Origin: Chitinophagales bacterium 33-2
Lineage (GTDB): Bacteria > Bacteroidota > Bacteroidia > Chitinophagales > Chitinophagaceae
Direction: 5' to 3'
DNA: 64,000 nt
Assembly: GCA_002050435.1 (NCBI GenBank)
Contig: MWYV01000033.1
Location: 1 to 64,000 of the forward strand
Positions 1 to 7,883 of this stretch are shown here, piece by piece. The notes beneath the pieces were generated by a model that had not been told where the DNA came from, made no database searches, and worked only from the letters and a program-made list of their open reading frames with translations. The position numbers and the translations under genes were made by a program. Numbering within the stretch: position 1 is the first letter of the stretch; each line of letters starts with the position of its first letter.

Positions 1-123
1 CAAAGAAACTCCATTAGGTTAATGCAACTGCAAAATCTAAGGCCCGGTTTAAGTAATCATCAACAACGCCAGAACCATTGCGCGTTTCATCGAAATCAAA
101 TAAATTTCCCCGGACAACAGTGA
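1..123 (-). repeat. Partial copy of dispersed core repeat (M2 family), ending in CCGGACAACAGTGA
   Basis: Reverse complement matches 34025-34140 and 49758-49880; truncated by the window edge. Confidence 0.8.
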
Positions 124-596
124 TTGATCAATGATCATTATAATTAAAATTGATAACCATTTTGCATGGGAAGATGGTTTTTTTAAAAAAATTTGAATGC
201 TACATATTCGGTTTTAAGATTTAGAAATCAGAATATTACGCAGGAAATTACCGGATGAATAAAAAAAACTTTTTAAAGAAGCTTGCATTTTAAAAATTCA
301 GCTATTAAGTTTGCTCCACCAATCCTTCGAAAACAACCTCAATAATCAAATCAATCTGTACCGGATCTAAAATTGCAACTTTCTGCAAACCTTCCCCTTG
401 TACTTATTGATTGATGACGCTGAACGCTTAGTTCATTATCCTCCGAATGACCAGCAATAAAATTTGCAATCAATCCTCCGTGAACCACACCTATCCATTT
501 TTCTATTAATGCCAGCCAATCCTTAGTAAAGATCATTTTTCATTGATCCAAACCTTCCTGTGGGCCACTATTTTTTAAAAAAATAAACGTACCCCC

Positions 597-1703
597 ATGA
601 AAAGAATTTTAATGTCTTCTGCATTCGCCTGTGCCTTATTATCAGGGTCTATGGCTAAATCTCAATCTTGCTCAATCGTAAACAATTCGGTATGCGATGT
701 CATTACTGAAAGCTTTGAATCCAATCCCACACCACGTGGTTTTTCTTACAGTGGTTTTGAATTTGCAGGCCCTCAAACTTCCGGCCGGTCCCTAAGAGTG
801 GGAAGTGCCACTTCCACCACAGATTATCTTGTAACTTCTCCAGCATACTATTTTCAGAATGGTGGGAGCACCCGAATAGGATTTACAATCGCAACGGGCC
901 CCATTGGAGGAAGTAACAATTATTTCGAACAGGGAGGATTGAATTTCACGCTTCAAATACTTTCAGCTTCCGATGTAGTTATTACTTCCTGCACCTATTA
1001 TATACCTGCAGCCGGCACTTATTGCATGCAGATTGTTGATGCTGCAATTATGAGCGGCACCAACTACAAATACAGGTTTATTTTTGTAACAACAGAAAAT
1101 ATTACTGGCAGCAGGTGGATCAGCTTTGATAACCTTTCATTATCCTCCAGTCAGCAGGCCGTGCTACCTGTAACTTTTGTTTCCATCACTGGCAAAAACA
1201 CCACTTCAGGAAACATGATCAACTGGACCGTTGCAGGTGAGGTGAATGTAGCGAAATATGAAATCGAAAAAAGCAGTAATGGAAAATCCTTCTCCAAAAA
1301 TGGTGAAGTAATAGCAGGCGGAGTTACAGGTTATACATATACTGATGTAAATCCAGGCACTGCTACCAATTATTACAGGATTAAATCTGTGGATGTTGAT
1401 GGAAAAACCAAATTAAGTCCAACAATCGCCATCAAAACTGCAAGAGGTGGTAAAGGAAAAATCGCACTAGCTGCATTTCCTTCTCCTGCCATTAGCGAAG
1501 TAACCATTCAGCACGACGCCATAACCTCCACTGGTGTTCTCAGTATCACAGCTGGTGACGGAAGGTTAGTAAAAAATATAATCCCTGCCAGGGGAAGTAT
1601 GCAGACCATCATCAGTATGGCAGGTTTTACACCTGGACTTTACATTATAAGGTTTCAGAATGAGGAAGGAGAAACAGAAACGATAAAGATCGTTAAGCAG
1701 TAA
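597..1703 (+). CDS. Secreted protein with T9SS type A C-terminal sorting domain
   Basis: Signal peptide; LPVTFVSITGK...EIEKSSNGKSF linker; C-terminal domain ending PGLYIIRFQNEEGETETIKIVKQ. Confidence 0.85.
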   Translation: MKRILMSSAFACALLSGSMAKSQSCSIVNNSVCDVITESFESNPTPRGFSYSGFEFAGPQTSGRSLRVGSATSTTDYLVTSPAYYFQNGGSTRIGFTIATGPIGGSNNYFEQGGLNFTLQILSASDVVITSCTYYIPAAGTYCMQIVDAAIMSGTNYKYRFIFVTTENITGSRWISFDNLSLSSSQQAVLPVTFVSITGKNTTSGNMINWTVAGEVNVAKYEIEKSSNGKSFSKNGEVIAGGVTGYTYTDVNPGTATNYYRIKSVDVDGKTKLSPTIAIKTARGGKGKIALAAFPSPAISEVTIQHDAITSTGVLSITAGDGRLVKNIIPARGSMQTIISMAGFTPGLYIIRFQNEEGETETIKIVKQ

Positions 1704-1734
1704 TCTTCCCACTACAAATCAAAGTTTAAAACAG

Positions 1735-1766
1735 GGCGGAGCCATTCATGCTCCCGCCCCTGTATT
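1735..1766 (+). terminator. Possible terminator hairpin
   Basis: GCGG-AGC cattcat GCTCCCGC imperfect stem after the 597-1703 CDS. Confidence 0.4.
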
Positions 1767-1827
1767 AAACCAAAAAGAAAATCATCCTGTCCGATACCTG
1801 TGATCAAACCATCTTAAATCTTCGGCC

Positions 1828-3474
1828 ATGAAAAGAAATTTTACTCTAGCCATAATAATCCTGCTGGTAATCAAAGCCAATGCCCAGGTTATGTTGAATG
1901 AAGTGTATCCGATTCCGGGAGCTGGTCGTCATGAGTTTTTTGAATTATTCAACAATGGCACCGGATCAGCCCCTGTTTCCATGGACCACTATACCCTTAT
2001 TACCTATTTTGAAGAAGCAGGAAATCAAACAGGATTTTACGTTCTCGATCTTCCTGACATGCCTGTTCCCTCTCAATCTTATTTTGTTGGAGCATCAGCA
2101 ACACCATTTAATTACCAGGGGATCAACAATAGCAATTCCGCTCAATTCAGCTGGAATGATAGCGCATTCCTCAATGTAAATAATGGCTACTTAAAAAAGT
2201 GGTATGCGAGTAGTAATATTCCCGCAGCAATCGACGGAAATGATTATTATGATCTTGCAGCTACTCCGGCAAATTTGAACAACTTCTTTTACAAAGTTGG
2301 AGGCGGAAATGCCAGCTATGGAGTTTTTCTATACAGAGGTGGCACCCTCGTAAATTGCTTTTTAGGAGGAGTTGGGGGCAGTAATAATATGCCCTCTTAT
2401 ATTCTTTCTATGCCGCTACTGCATATTAATATGATGGGAAGCGCACCAGATTTTGACATTGTATTTTCTGGTTACACAAATACGCCTTTTGAATCAGTGA
2501 CGCAGGAAGTAGGAACAGATAATGGATATATCAGGTTAAGAGATGGATTTTGCGGATCATGGAACAAATCAAGTGCAACGGTTAACCATACACCTGGCTT
2601 CACAAATGGCGGTTCAGGTTTTGAAGCAGCAACCATTAGTGTGGCGGCAGTAGTGGTGCCTGGAAATGCTACAACAGGTTCAAATGCGAATTATGATGTT
2701 GTAGGTGCGCCAGTTACCAGTTTCCCTATAACCATGCAAATTATTACCGATGTGGGCACATCTCCTTCATTATTAGATGCAGGTGATACTTTGGCCGGAC
2801 AAAACACAGAAAACATCATTACTGATGGTCCATTTACTACAAACTTCTTTCCCCATAAAGCCCATATCCTTATCGTGGTATACACAAATGCGGGTTGCAT
2901 TGACAGGATCATGGCGATACCAAACATTGGCGTATTGCCCATAAAACTGACTTCCTTTAAAGGGAAAAGATCGGGAGAAAACGTTCATCTTGAATGGGTA
3001 GTTGAATCAAATGAAGAAGCACAATCATTTACAATACAGTCAAGTGAAGACGGCAAAAATTTCAAACCTGTAAAAATCATTTCCAGTACGAACAAAACTG
3101 GCCAGGAAAATTATTCCTTTAGTAATCAATTACCCAAAGAAAATTACTACAGGATCCAGATAAAAGATGCATCAAATAAAATATCGTACTCCAATATTGT
3201 CTATTTAGAGGGTGGGCAGCAGGAGAGCAAACTTGTGGTTATTTCAGATCCTGGAGAAAGTACCATCAGGTTCAGGTATAAATCTACAGAACAAACAATG
3301 GCTACTGTAACCATTTACAATGCATCCGGATCAAAAATCCATGAAAGAATGTTACAGTTAACCAAAGGAGAACAAAACATAATACTTCCAACAGATCATA
3401 AAACTGCCGGAGTTTACATATTGGAAGTTAGTACGTTAAAGAACCGGCAGGTATGCAGGTTTGTAAAACAATAG
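1828..3474 (+). CDS. Lamin-tail-like secreted protein with T9SS sorting domain
   Basis: N-terminal VMLNEVYP...HEFFELFNNG typical of lamin tail domains; LPIKLTSFKGK linker; C-terminal AGVYILEVSTLKNRQVCRFVKQ. Confidence 0.85.
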   Translation: MKRNFTLAIIILLVIKANAQVMLNEVYPIPGAGRHEFFELFNNGTGSAPVSMDHYTLITYFEEAGNQTGFYVLDLPDMPVPSQSYFVGASATPFNYQGINNSNSAQFSWNDSAFLNVNNGYLKKWYASSNIPAAIDGNDYYDLAATPANLNNFFYKVGGGNASYGVFLYRGGTLVNCFLGGVGGSNNMPSYILSMPLLHINMMGSAPDFDIVFSGYTNTPFESVTQEVGTDNGYIRLRDGFCGSWNKSSATVNHTPGFTNGGSGFEAATISVAAVVVPGNATTGSNANYDVVGAPVTSFPITMQIITDVGTSPSLLDAGDTLAGQNTENIITDGPFTTNFFPHKAHILIVVYTNAGCIDRIMAIPNIGVLPIKLTSFKGKRSGENVHLEWVVESNEEAQSFTIQSSEDGKNFKPVKIISSTNKTGQENYSFSNQLPKENYYRIQIKDASNKISYSNIVYLEGGQQESKLVVISDPGESTIRFRYKSTEQTMATVTIYNASGSKIHERMLQLTKGEQNIILPTDHKTAGVYILEVSTLKNRQVCRFVKQ

Positions 3475-3504
3475 ACGATTTTTTTAGGTACGGATTATTG
3501 ATCG

Positions 3505-3530
3505 AAGGCTCCTTTATAGGAGCCTTCCTT
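3505..3530 (+). terminator. Rho-independent-like terminator
   Basis: GGCTCCtttataGGAGCC followed by a T-rich tract. Confidence 0.6.
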
Positions 3531-3741
3531 ATATTATACTTAGTAGAAATACGGAAAAAAATAGAAAAAAATAAGTAGAAACACTTGCAATCATTAAAAA
3601 CCCCTATTACATTTGCACCAGGTTGGTAGGTAATTATACCTAGCAGCTTTGAAAACTACCAGAACAGTATCCACCATTTCGACCACAAGTACTGTTCTTA
3701 TCCAATTCTTAGCAAAGCCACATAATCAAACTGTACCCCAA

Positions 3742-5154
3742 ATGAAACGTAAAGCTTCACTGCTCGTGCTGGCTGCTGCCATGCTAATGAATCTTGATGC
3801 AACTGCTCAGATCAACGAAAATTTTGAACCAATAGGTTTACTTTCCCCGATTTCTTCTCTTGTAGGAGCCGGATGGCAATTTTCCGATGTCAACTGGAGT
3901 AATTCCAGCGTGATCACAAATACCGGAAGTGTTTACATCCTTCCTGCTACAAACGGCACTGTATATGGCTCAATAAATTCGCCTTTCCAACTGTTTTCCG
4001 GCAACCATACCCTGTCCTTTAAATACAAACTGGATAAAAAGCTGAGTACGAATGCTTCCAGGGGGATCAGCTTTGGTATTATGAATGCATTAGGACAGTT
4101 CACAGAAATATCAGTTGTTTCCTTGTCAAGTGCCGCTCCAGTAACCGTTCAAACTTTTACTTCAAACTTTACGGTTACACCTGGCATTTATCGTGCAGCC
4201 TTTAAAATGATGGGTTCGCAGGATGGCAATACTTATCTCTACATGGATGATATAAGTATTACCAATGTCATTACAAGTTATGCTTCCGGTGTAAATGGTA
4301 TTCCGGTTGCCGTTAATGATCAGTATGCGTCATTTGGTTCCATGCCCATTACCGGTAATGTGATCACAAATCCGCTGGGTCTTGACAGTGATCCTGACGG
4401 AGAAAAGATAACCGCCCTTGTGGTTACCCAGCCAGCGACAGGAACTTTAACGCTGTCTCCTGATGGATCTTTTACCTATACGCCACCGGTGGCCGGATTT
4501 GCTGGTGGATTGATCACTTTCACTTACAGTATTACAGATGATTCATTTACCCCTGCAACTTCAAATGTGGCTACAGTAACGTTAAGCTACCCCGCACAAA
4601 TCATATTACCTGTAAAACTGGTAAGCTTCACCGGGAGCCTTGAAAAAAATAATGTAAACCTCAGATGGACTGTAGAAGGAAATGAAACAGCATATGTTTT
4701 TGAAATAGAAAAAAGCATTGACGGGAGAAATTATACCAGGATCGCTACTGTAAATGCCACCTCAAAAGAAGGAAAAGAAAGTTATGCAACGCAATTGATG
4801 CAGGCGGATGGTAATGGCTATTACAGGATCAGGATCATTGAAACAGATAACACCATCAGCTATTCAAAATTCATCAGGTTTGCTGCAACAGGTAAAGACG
4901 CTGTGAGCTTGCAGTTACTCAATAACCCAGTAAAAAATGACCTGCGACTGAATTATGTTTCTGGACTTCAGGGCCAGGTACAGTTGCGTGTTTATACAGC
5001 TGGCGGGCAAATCGTAATTTCAGAAAAAGTTGCGTTTCATAAAGGTCAGAACGCATATACATTAAATGCTACAGCACAATTAGCTCCGGGCATGTACATC
5101 ATTGAACTGCTTAACGGAACAGAAAGAACCGCACAGAAATTTATTAAAGAATAA
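3742..5154 (+). CDS. Secreted protein with cadherin/Ig-like tandem domain and T9SS sorting domain
   Basis: DSDPDGEKITALVVTQPATGTLTLSPDGSFTYTPPVAGFAG motif; LPVKLVSFTGS linker; C-terminal GMYIIELLNGTERTAQKFIKE. Internal Met at 3742 starts a better signal peptide than the ORF start at 3649. Confidence 0.85.
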   Translation: MKRKASLLVLAAAMLMNLDATAQINENFEPIGLLSPISSLVGAGWQFSDVNWSNSSVITNTGSVYILPATNGTVYGSINSPFQLFSGNHTLSFKYKLDKKLSTNASRGISFGIMNALGQFTEISVVSLSSAAPVTVQTFTSNFTVTPGIYRAAFKMMGSQDGNTYLYMDDISITNVITSYASGVNGIPVAVNDQYASFGSMPITGNVITNPLGLDSDPDGEKITALVVTQPATGTLTLSPDGSFTYTPPVAGFAGGLITFTYSITDDSFTPATSNVATVTLSYPAQIILPVKLVSFTGSLEKNNVNLRWTVEGNETAYVFEIEKSIDGRNYTRIATVNATSKEGKESYATQLMQADGNGYYRIRIIETDNTISYSKFIRFAATGKDAVSLQLLNNPVKNDLRLNYVSGLQGQVQLRVYTAGGQIVISEKVAFHKGQNAYTLNATAQLAPGMYIIELLNGTERTAQKFIKE

Positions 5155-5174
5155 TGGTTGGATTTGCCTCAAAT

Positions 5175-5203
5175 AAAAAAGCTCCCCAAACGGAGCTTTT
5201 TTT
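5175..5203 (+). terminator. Rho-independent terminator
   Basis: AAAAAAGCTCCccaaacGGAGCTTTTTTT. Confidence 0.85.
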
Positions 5204-5224
5204 ATGCCTTGAAGATTATTTATT

Positions 5225-5394
5225 TCACTGTTGCCCGGTAAAAAATCAAACAAAATCAATTGAGCGATAGTGATTGAATCTCCTTCCAAACCAAATAAGG
5301 GGCTTCAAGTTTTTAAAAACACAACATCCTTCAAACCCACATTGAATTTCAGCGACTGGTTGGAGGAAATAAAACCTTTACCGGACAACAGTGA
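5225..5394. mobile_element. MITE-like element (M1) with terminal inverted repeats and 9-bp flanking duplication
   Basis: TIRs TCACTGTTGCCCGGTAAA (5225-5242) and TTTACCGGACAACAGTGA (5377-5394), 17/18 matching; flanks TTATTTATT at 5216-5224 and 5395-5403. Confidence 0.75.
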
Positions 5395-5679
5395 TTATTT
5401 ATTGATGTATTCCTGCAGTGATTTCACATAAACTTCAAATGCCTTGATACCCGGCTTTGTGATCCTGCAAATGGTTTGCGGGTAATTGTCCTTGAATTGT
5501 TTGATCACTTCAATATAACCTGCATCCTTAAGCTTTTGCACCTGCACGCTTAAGTTTCCTGCGGTAGCACCAGTCTTTTCTTTAATAAAAGTAAACTCTG
5601 CTTCCTTAACGCTGATCAGCAGGGAAACGATCGCAAGCCTTAGTTGTGAATGTAATATAGGGTCCAGGTCTTTAAACAC
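5395..5679 (-). CDS. Winged-helix transcriptional regulator
   Basis: LRLAIVSLLISVKEAEFTFIKEKTGATAGNLSVQVQKLKDAGYIEV winged-helix pattern. Confidence 0.8.
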   Translation of the reverse strand: MFKDLDPILHSQLRLAIVSLLISVKEAEFTFIKEKTGATAGNLSVQVQKLKDAGYIEVIKQFKDNYPQTICRITKPGIKAFEVYVKSLQEYINK

Positions 5680-6303
5680 TTATTTCATGGGTTGTAGGTT
5701 ATGGAATTCCCTGTTTGCTAAATGACCGGGAATGATATACCCGCACAATACTGCGGCAGCATGCAGCAACATGGTAAATTCAAATTCTTTTACAAATAAT
5801 GAAGCGAATGCAAAACCCCAGGTAATAAATGCTCCTATCACCGAAGGTTTGAATTCAAGAATGGCACCATAGATCAGGATCCAAAAACCGTAAAGTCCTA
5901 ACAGCAATGCAAACCCTTGTACAGGATGTACGCCACCTGTATTCATTGAAATGATGATCAGCATCAGGGAAATGAAAAAGCCAACATTCAGTTTTTCAAA
6001 AACAGCCATAGTATAGGTTTTTACGCGGGCTGACTTTTTTAATAAAAAACTCCGCACCGATTCATATACCAGCAGAACTAAAGAGAGCAATCCAAAAATA
6101 TTCCAAAAGAAAAAAGTGTTGAACCAATTGAATTTTAAATTCAGATAGGTAACCATTGAAGCGCAAAACAACAACCACCCCCAAACGATCCAGCCTTTTC
6201 CATCATCCCTTTGCTCCTTTTTTGCTTTCTGGATCATTTGCTGAATGACCAGGAAACTTTCCTGGCCGCTCATTTCCTTTTCTTCCATATTAAATGATTT
6301 CAT
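5680..6303 (-). CDS. Multi-pass membrane protein, paralogous to the adjacent gene
   Basis: Several hydrophobic helices; shares IIPGHL and VIG...W motifs with 6290-6871. Confidence 0.7.
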   Translation of the reverse strand: MKSFNMEEKEMSGQESFLVIQQMIQKAKKEQRDDGKGWIVWGWLLFCASMVTYLNLKFNWFNTFFFWNIFGLLSLVLLVYESVRSFLLKKSARVKTYTMAVFEKLNVGFFISLMLIIISMNTGGVHPVQGFALLLGLYGFWILIYGAILEFKPSVIGAFITWGFAFASLFVKEFEFTMLLHAAAVLCGYIIPGHLANREFHNLQPMK

Positions 6304-6871
6304 TTTTTAATAAATGTCCCGGAATAATGTAGCTGGTAAGTATAGCGATTGCAGAAAGCAACAACTGGTAATCAAATGGAACAAAAACACAGGCGATGGC
6401 CAGGATCCAGTTAAATACCCCTCCAATTACAAGGGGTCTGAATTCAAGGATCTTTCCTGAAATAAATGTCCCCAATCCATAAAACAGGATATAAAACGGG
6501 TACCCGTTCAACCAGCCACCGGGAAGCCTGGAAATGATTACACTCAAAACAAAAAAACTGATCCCAAGGCCCATCCATAAATAACCCATACTGGTTCCTG
6601 CATAAGTTTTTACTGTTTCTCTTCTGCTTTGCTTTGCAGAATATACAATGGTAATTATGGCGGTGGGCACTGTAAGTATCCATACAATATAATGATGCCT
6701 GTATTCCATTACCACTTTCAAAAAAAACTGCATCAAAATCGCAAAGAACGCCACCCAGCCCCACAAGAGAAAATAAAACCGGTTCTCTCCAAGATTGGAT
6801 CTTGTTTTTGTGATCATGGACTGTATCAGCCTGAGGCTTTGTTGCGGACTTAACTGATCATCTTCTTGCAT
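6290..6871 (-). CDS. Multi-pass membrane protein, paralogous to the adjacent gene
   Basis: SLRLIQSMITK...LLWGW; FRPLVIGGVFNW; TSYIIPGHLLKNE. Confidence 0.7.
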   Translation of the reverse strand: MQEDDQLSPQQSLRLIQSMITKTRSNLGENRFYFLLWGWVAFFAILMQFFLKVVMEYRHHYIVWILTVPTAIITIVYSAKQSRRETVKTYAGTSMGYLWMGLGISFFVLSVIISRLPGGWLNGYPFYILFYGLGTFISGKILEFRPLVIGGVFNWILAIACVFVPFDYQLLLSAIAILTSYIIPGHLLKNEII

Positions 6872-6883
6872 ACGAAACTTGAT

Positions 6884-7543
6884 TTATTTTGTTTGCGAAA
6901 GAAAATATTGAGTAGTAGTTCTGCCCCATGCAGGATCTAAAGAATGTTTAGGATTGAATGCATCAAATTTCTGCAGCGCGTATTCAAATAATTTTTTTGC
7001 TTCTGATTTACTGCCACCAAATTGTTCTGGTGTATAAAATTTATCCTGACCAAGTAACAAATAAATTCGGGGGTTTTCAGAGTTCAGCCTTTTTGCAGTT
7101 TCAAGCGCTTCTGCTGCAACCGGACCATATTGCATGTACCTGCTCATAGGGTCGGCCATCATTCTTAAACTGGCAATCATTTTCTTTACAATAAAGATCT
7201 CGGAATTGTCTTTTGATAAAGCCTCGCTCTTATTTAACAGCTGTTCTGCCTTGTCGGCAATTGGATCGAGTGTGGAAGCAAGTCCGCCATTCATGCCACC
7301 ATCCATCATTAAATACCCTGTAAGCACTTTTGTATAGGCTGCATAATAATAAGGATGCCACTGGTTCTTTTCTGCATCAGCAATTCTTTCAAATGCTGCA
7401 GCGAGTTCATTCAATCCACTCACTGAATTTGTTGTATCCACAGCGGCCACCCTGTCTTTCATCGTGCTACTGTATTTTTCCGACTGGCTGAATGCACTGA
7501 AAGTGATAAGAAAGAGGACAAGGGAAAAGAGAATTGTTTTCAT
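6884..7543 (-). CDS. Exported TPR-like hypothetical protein
   Basis: Signal peptide; helical repeat character. Confidence 0.6.
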   Translation of the reverse strand: MKTILFSLVLFLITFSAFSQSEKYSSTMKDRVAAVDTTNSVSGLNELAAAFERIADAEKNQWHPYYYAAYTKVLTGYLMMDGGMNGGLASTLDPIADKAEQLLNKSEALSKDNSEIFIVKKMIASLRMMADPMSRYMQYGPVAAEALETAKRLNSENPRIYLLLGQDKFYTPEQFGGSKSEAKKLFEYALQKFDAFNPKHSLDPAWGRTTTQYFLSQTK

Positions 7544-7546
7544 GAT

Positions 7547-7840
7547 CTATGGTTTTTGATTTTTTAATTTTTGATATTCGCTTTCAATTGTATTTCCGGT
7601 ATTCACATAAGCACCAAGGTAATGGAACACTAAACCAATTCCCCAGCCGGCTGTGGACCATACAGGCCATGGAAAATCAGAATTGAAACTCCTTGATCCT
7701 GAGAAATACCATATCATCCACAACATGGCATTCACTAGCAGATAGGTTACAAGGTGTGATTTAAATGAAGCACGCCTGTGTGCAATTTGCCAGAGATGCG
7801 GGTCTCTGTCTGCAGGTGGCTGTTGAAAATCGCTTGACAT
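7547..7840 (-). CDS. 2TM domain-containing protein
   Basis: ARRRASFKSHLVTYLLVNAMLWMIWYFSG-type 2TM motif. Confidence 0.7.
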   Translation of the reverse strand: MSSDFQQPPADRDPHLWQIAHRRASFKSHLVTYLLVNAMLWMIWYFSGSRSFNSDFPWPVWSTAGWGIGLVFHYLGAYVNTGNTIESEYQKLKNQKP

Positions 7841-7883
7841 AATAAAGAAGGATTTAAGGTTGAAGAATTTTTTATTTTAAAGA

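Noticed and set aside
351-536. ORF 351-536 as a gene or phage/IS remnant
   Set aside because: 61 codons, no recognisable domain, no ribosome-binding support; could not be supported.
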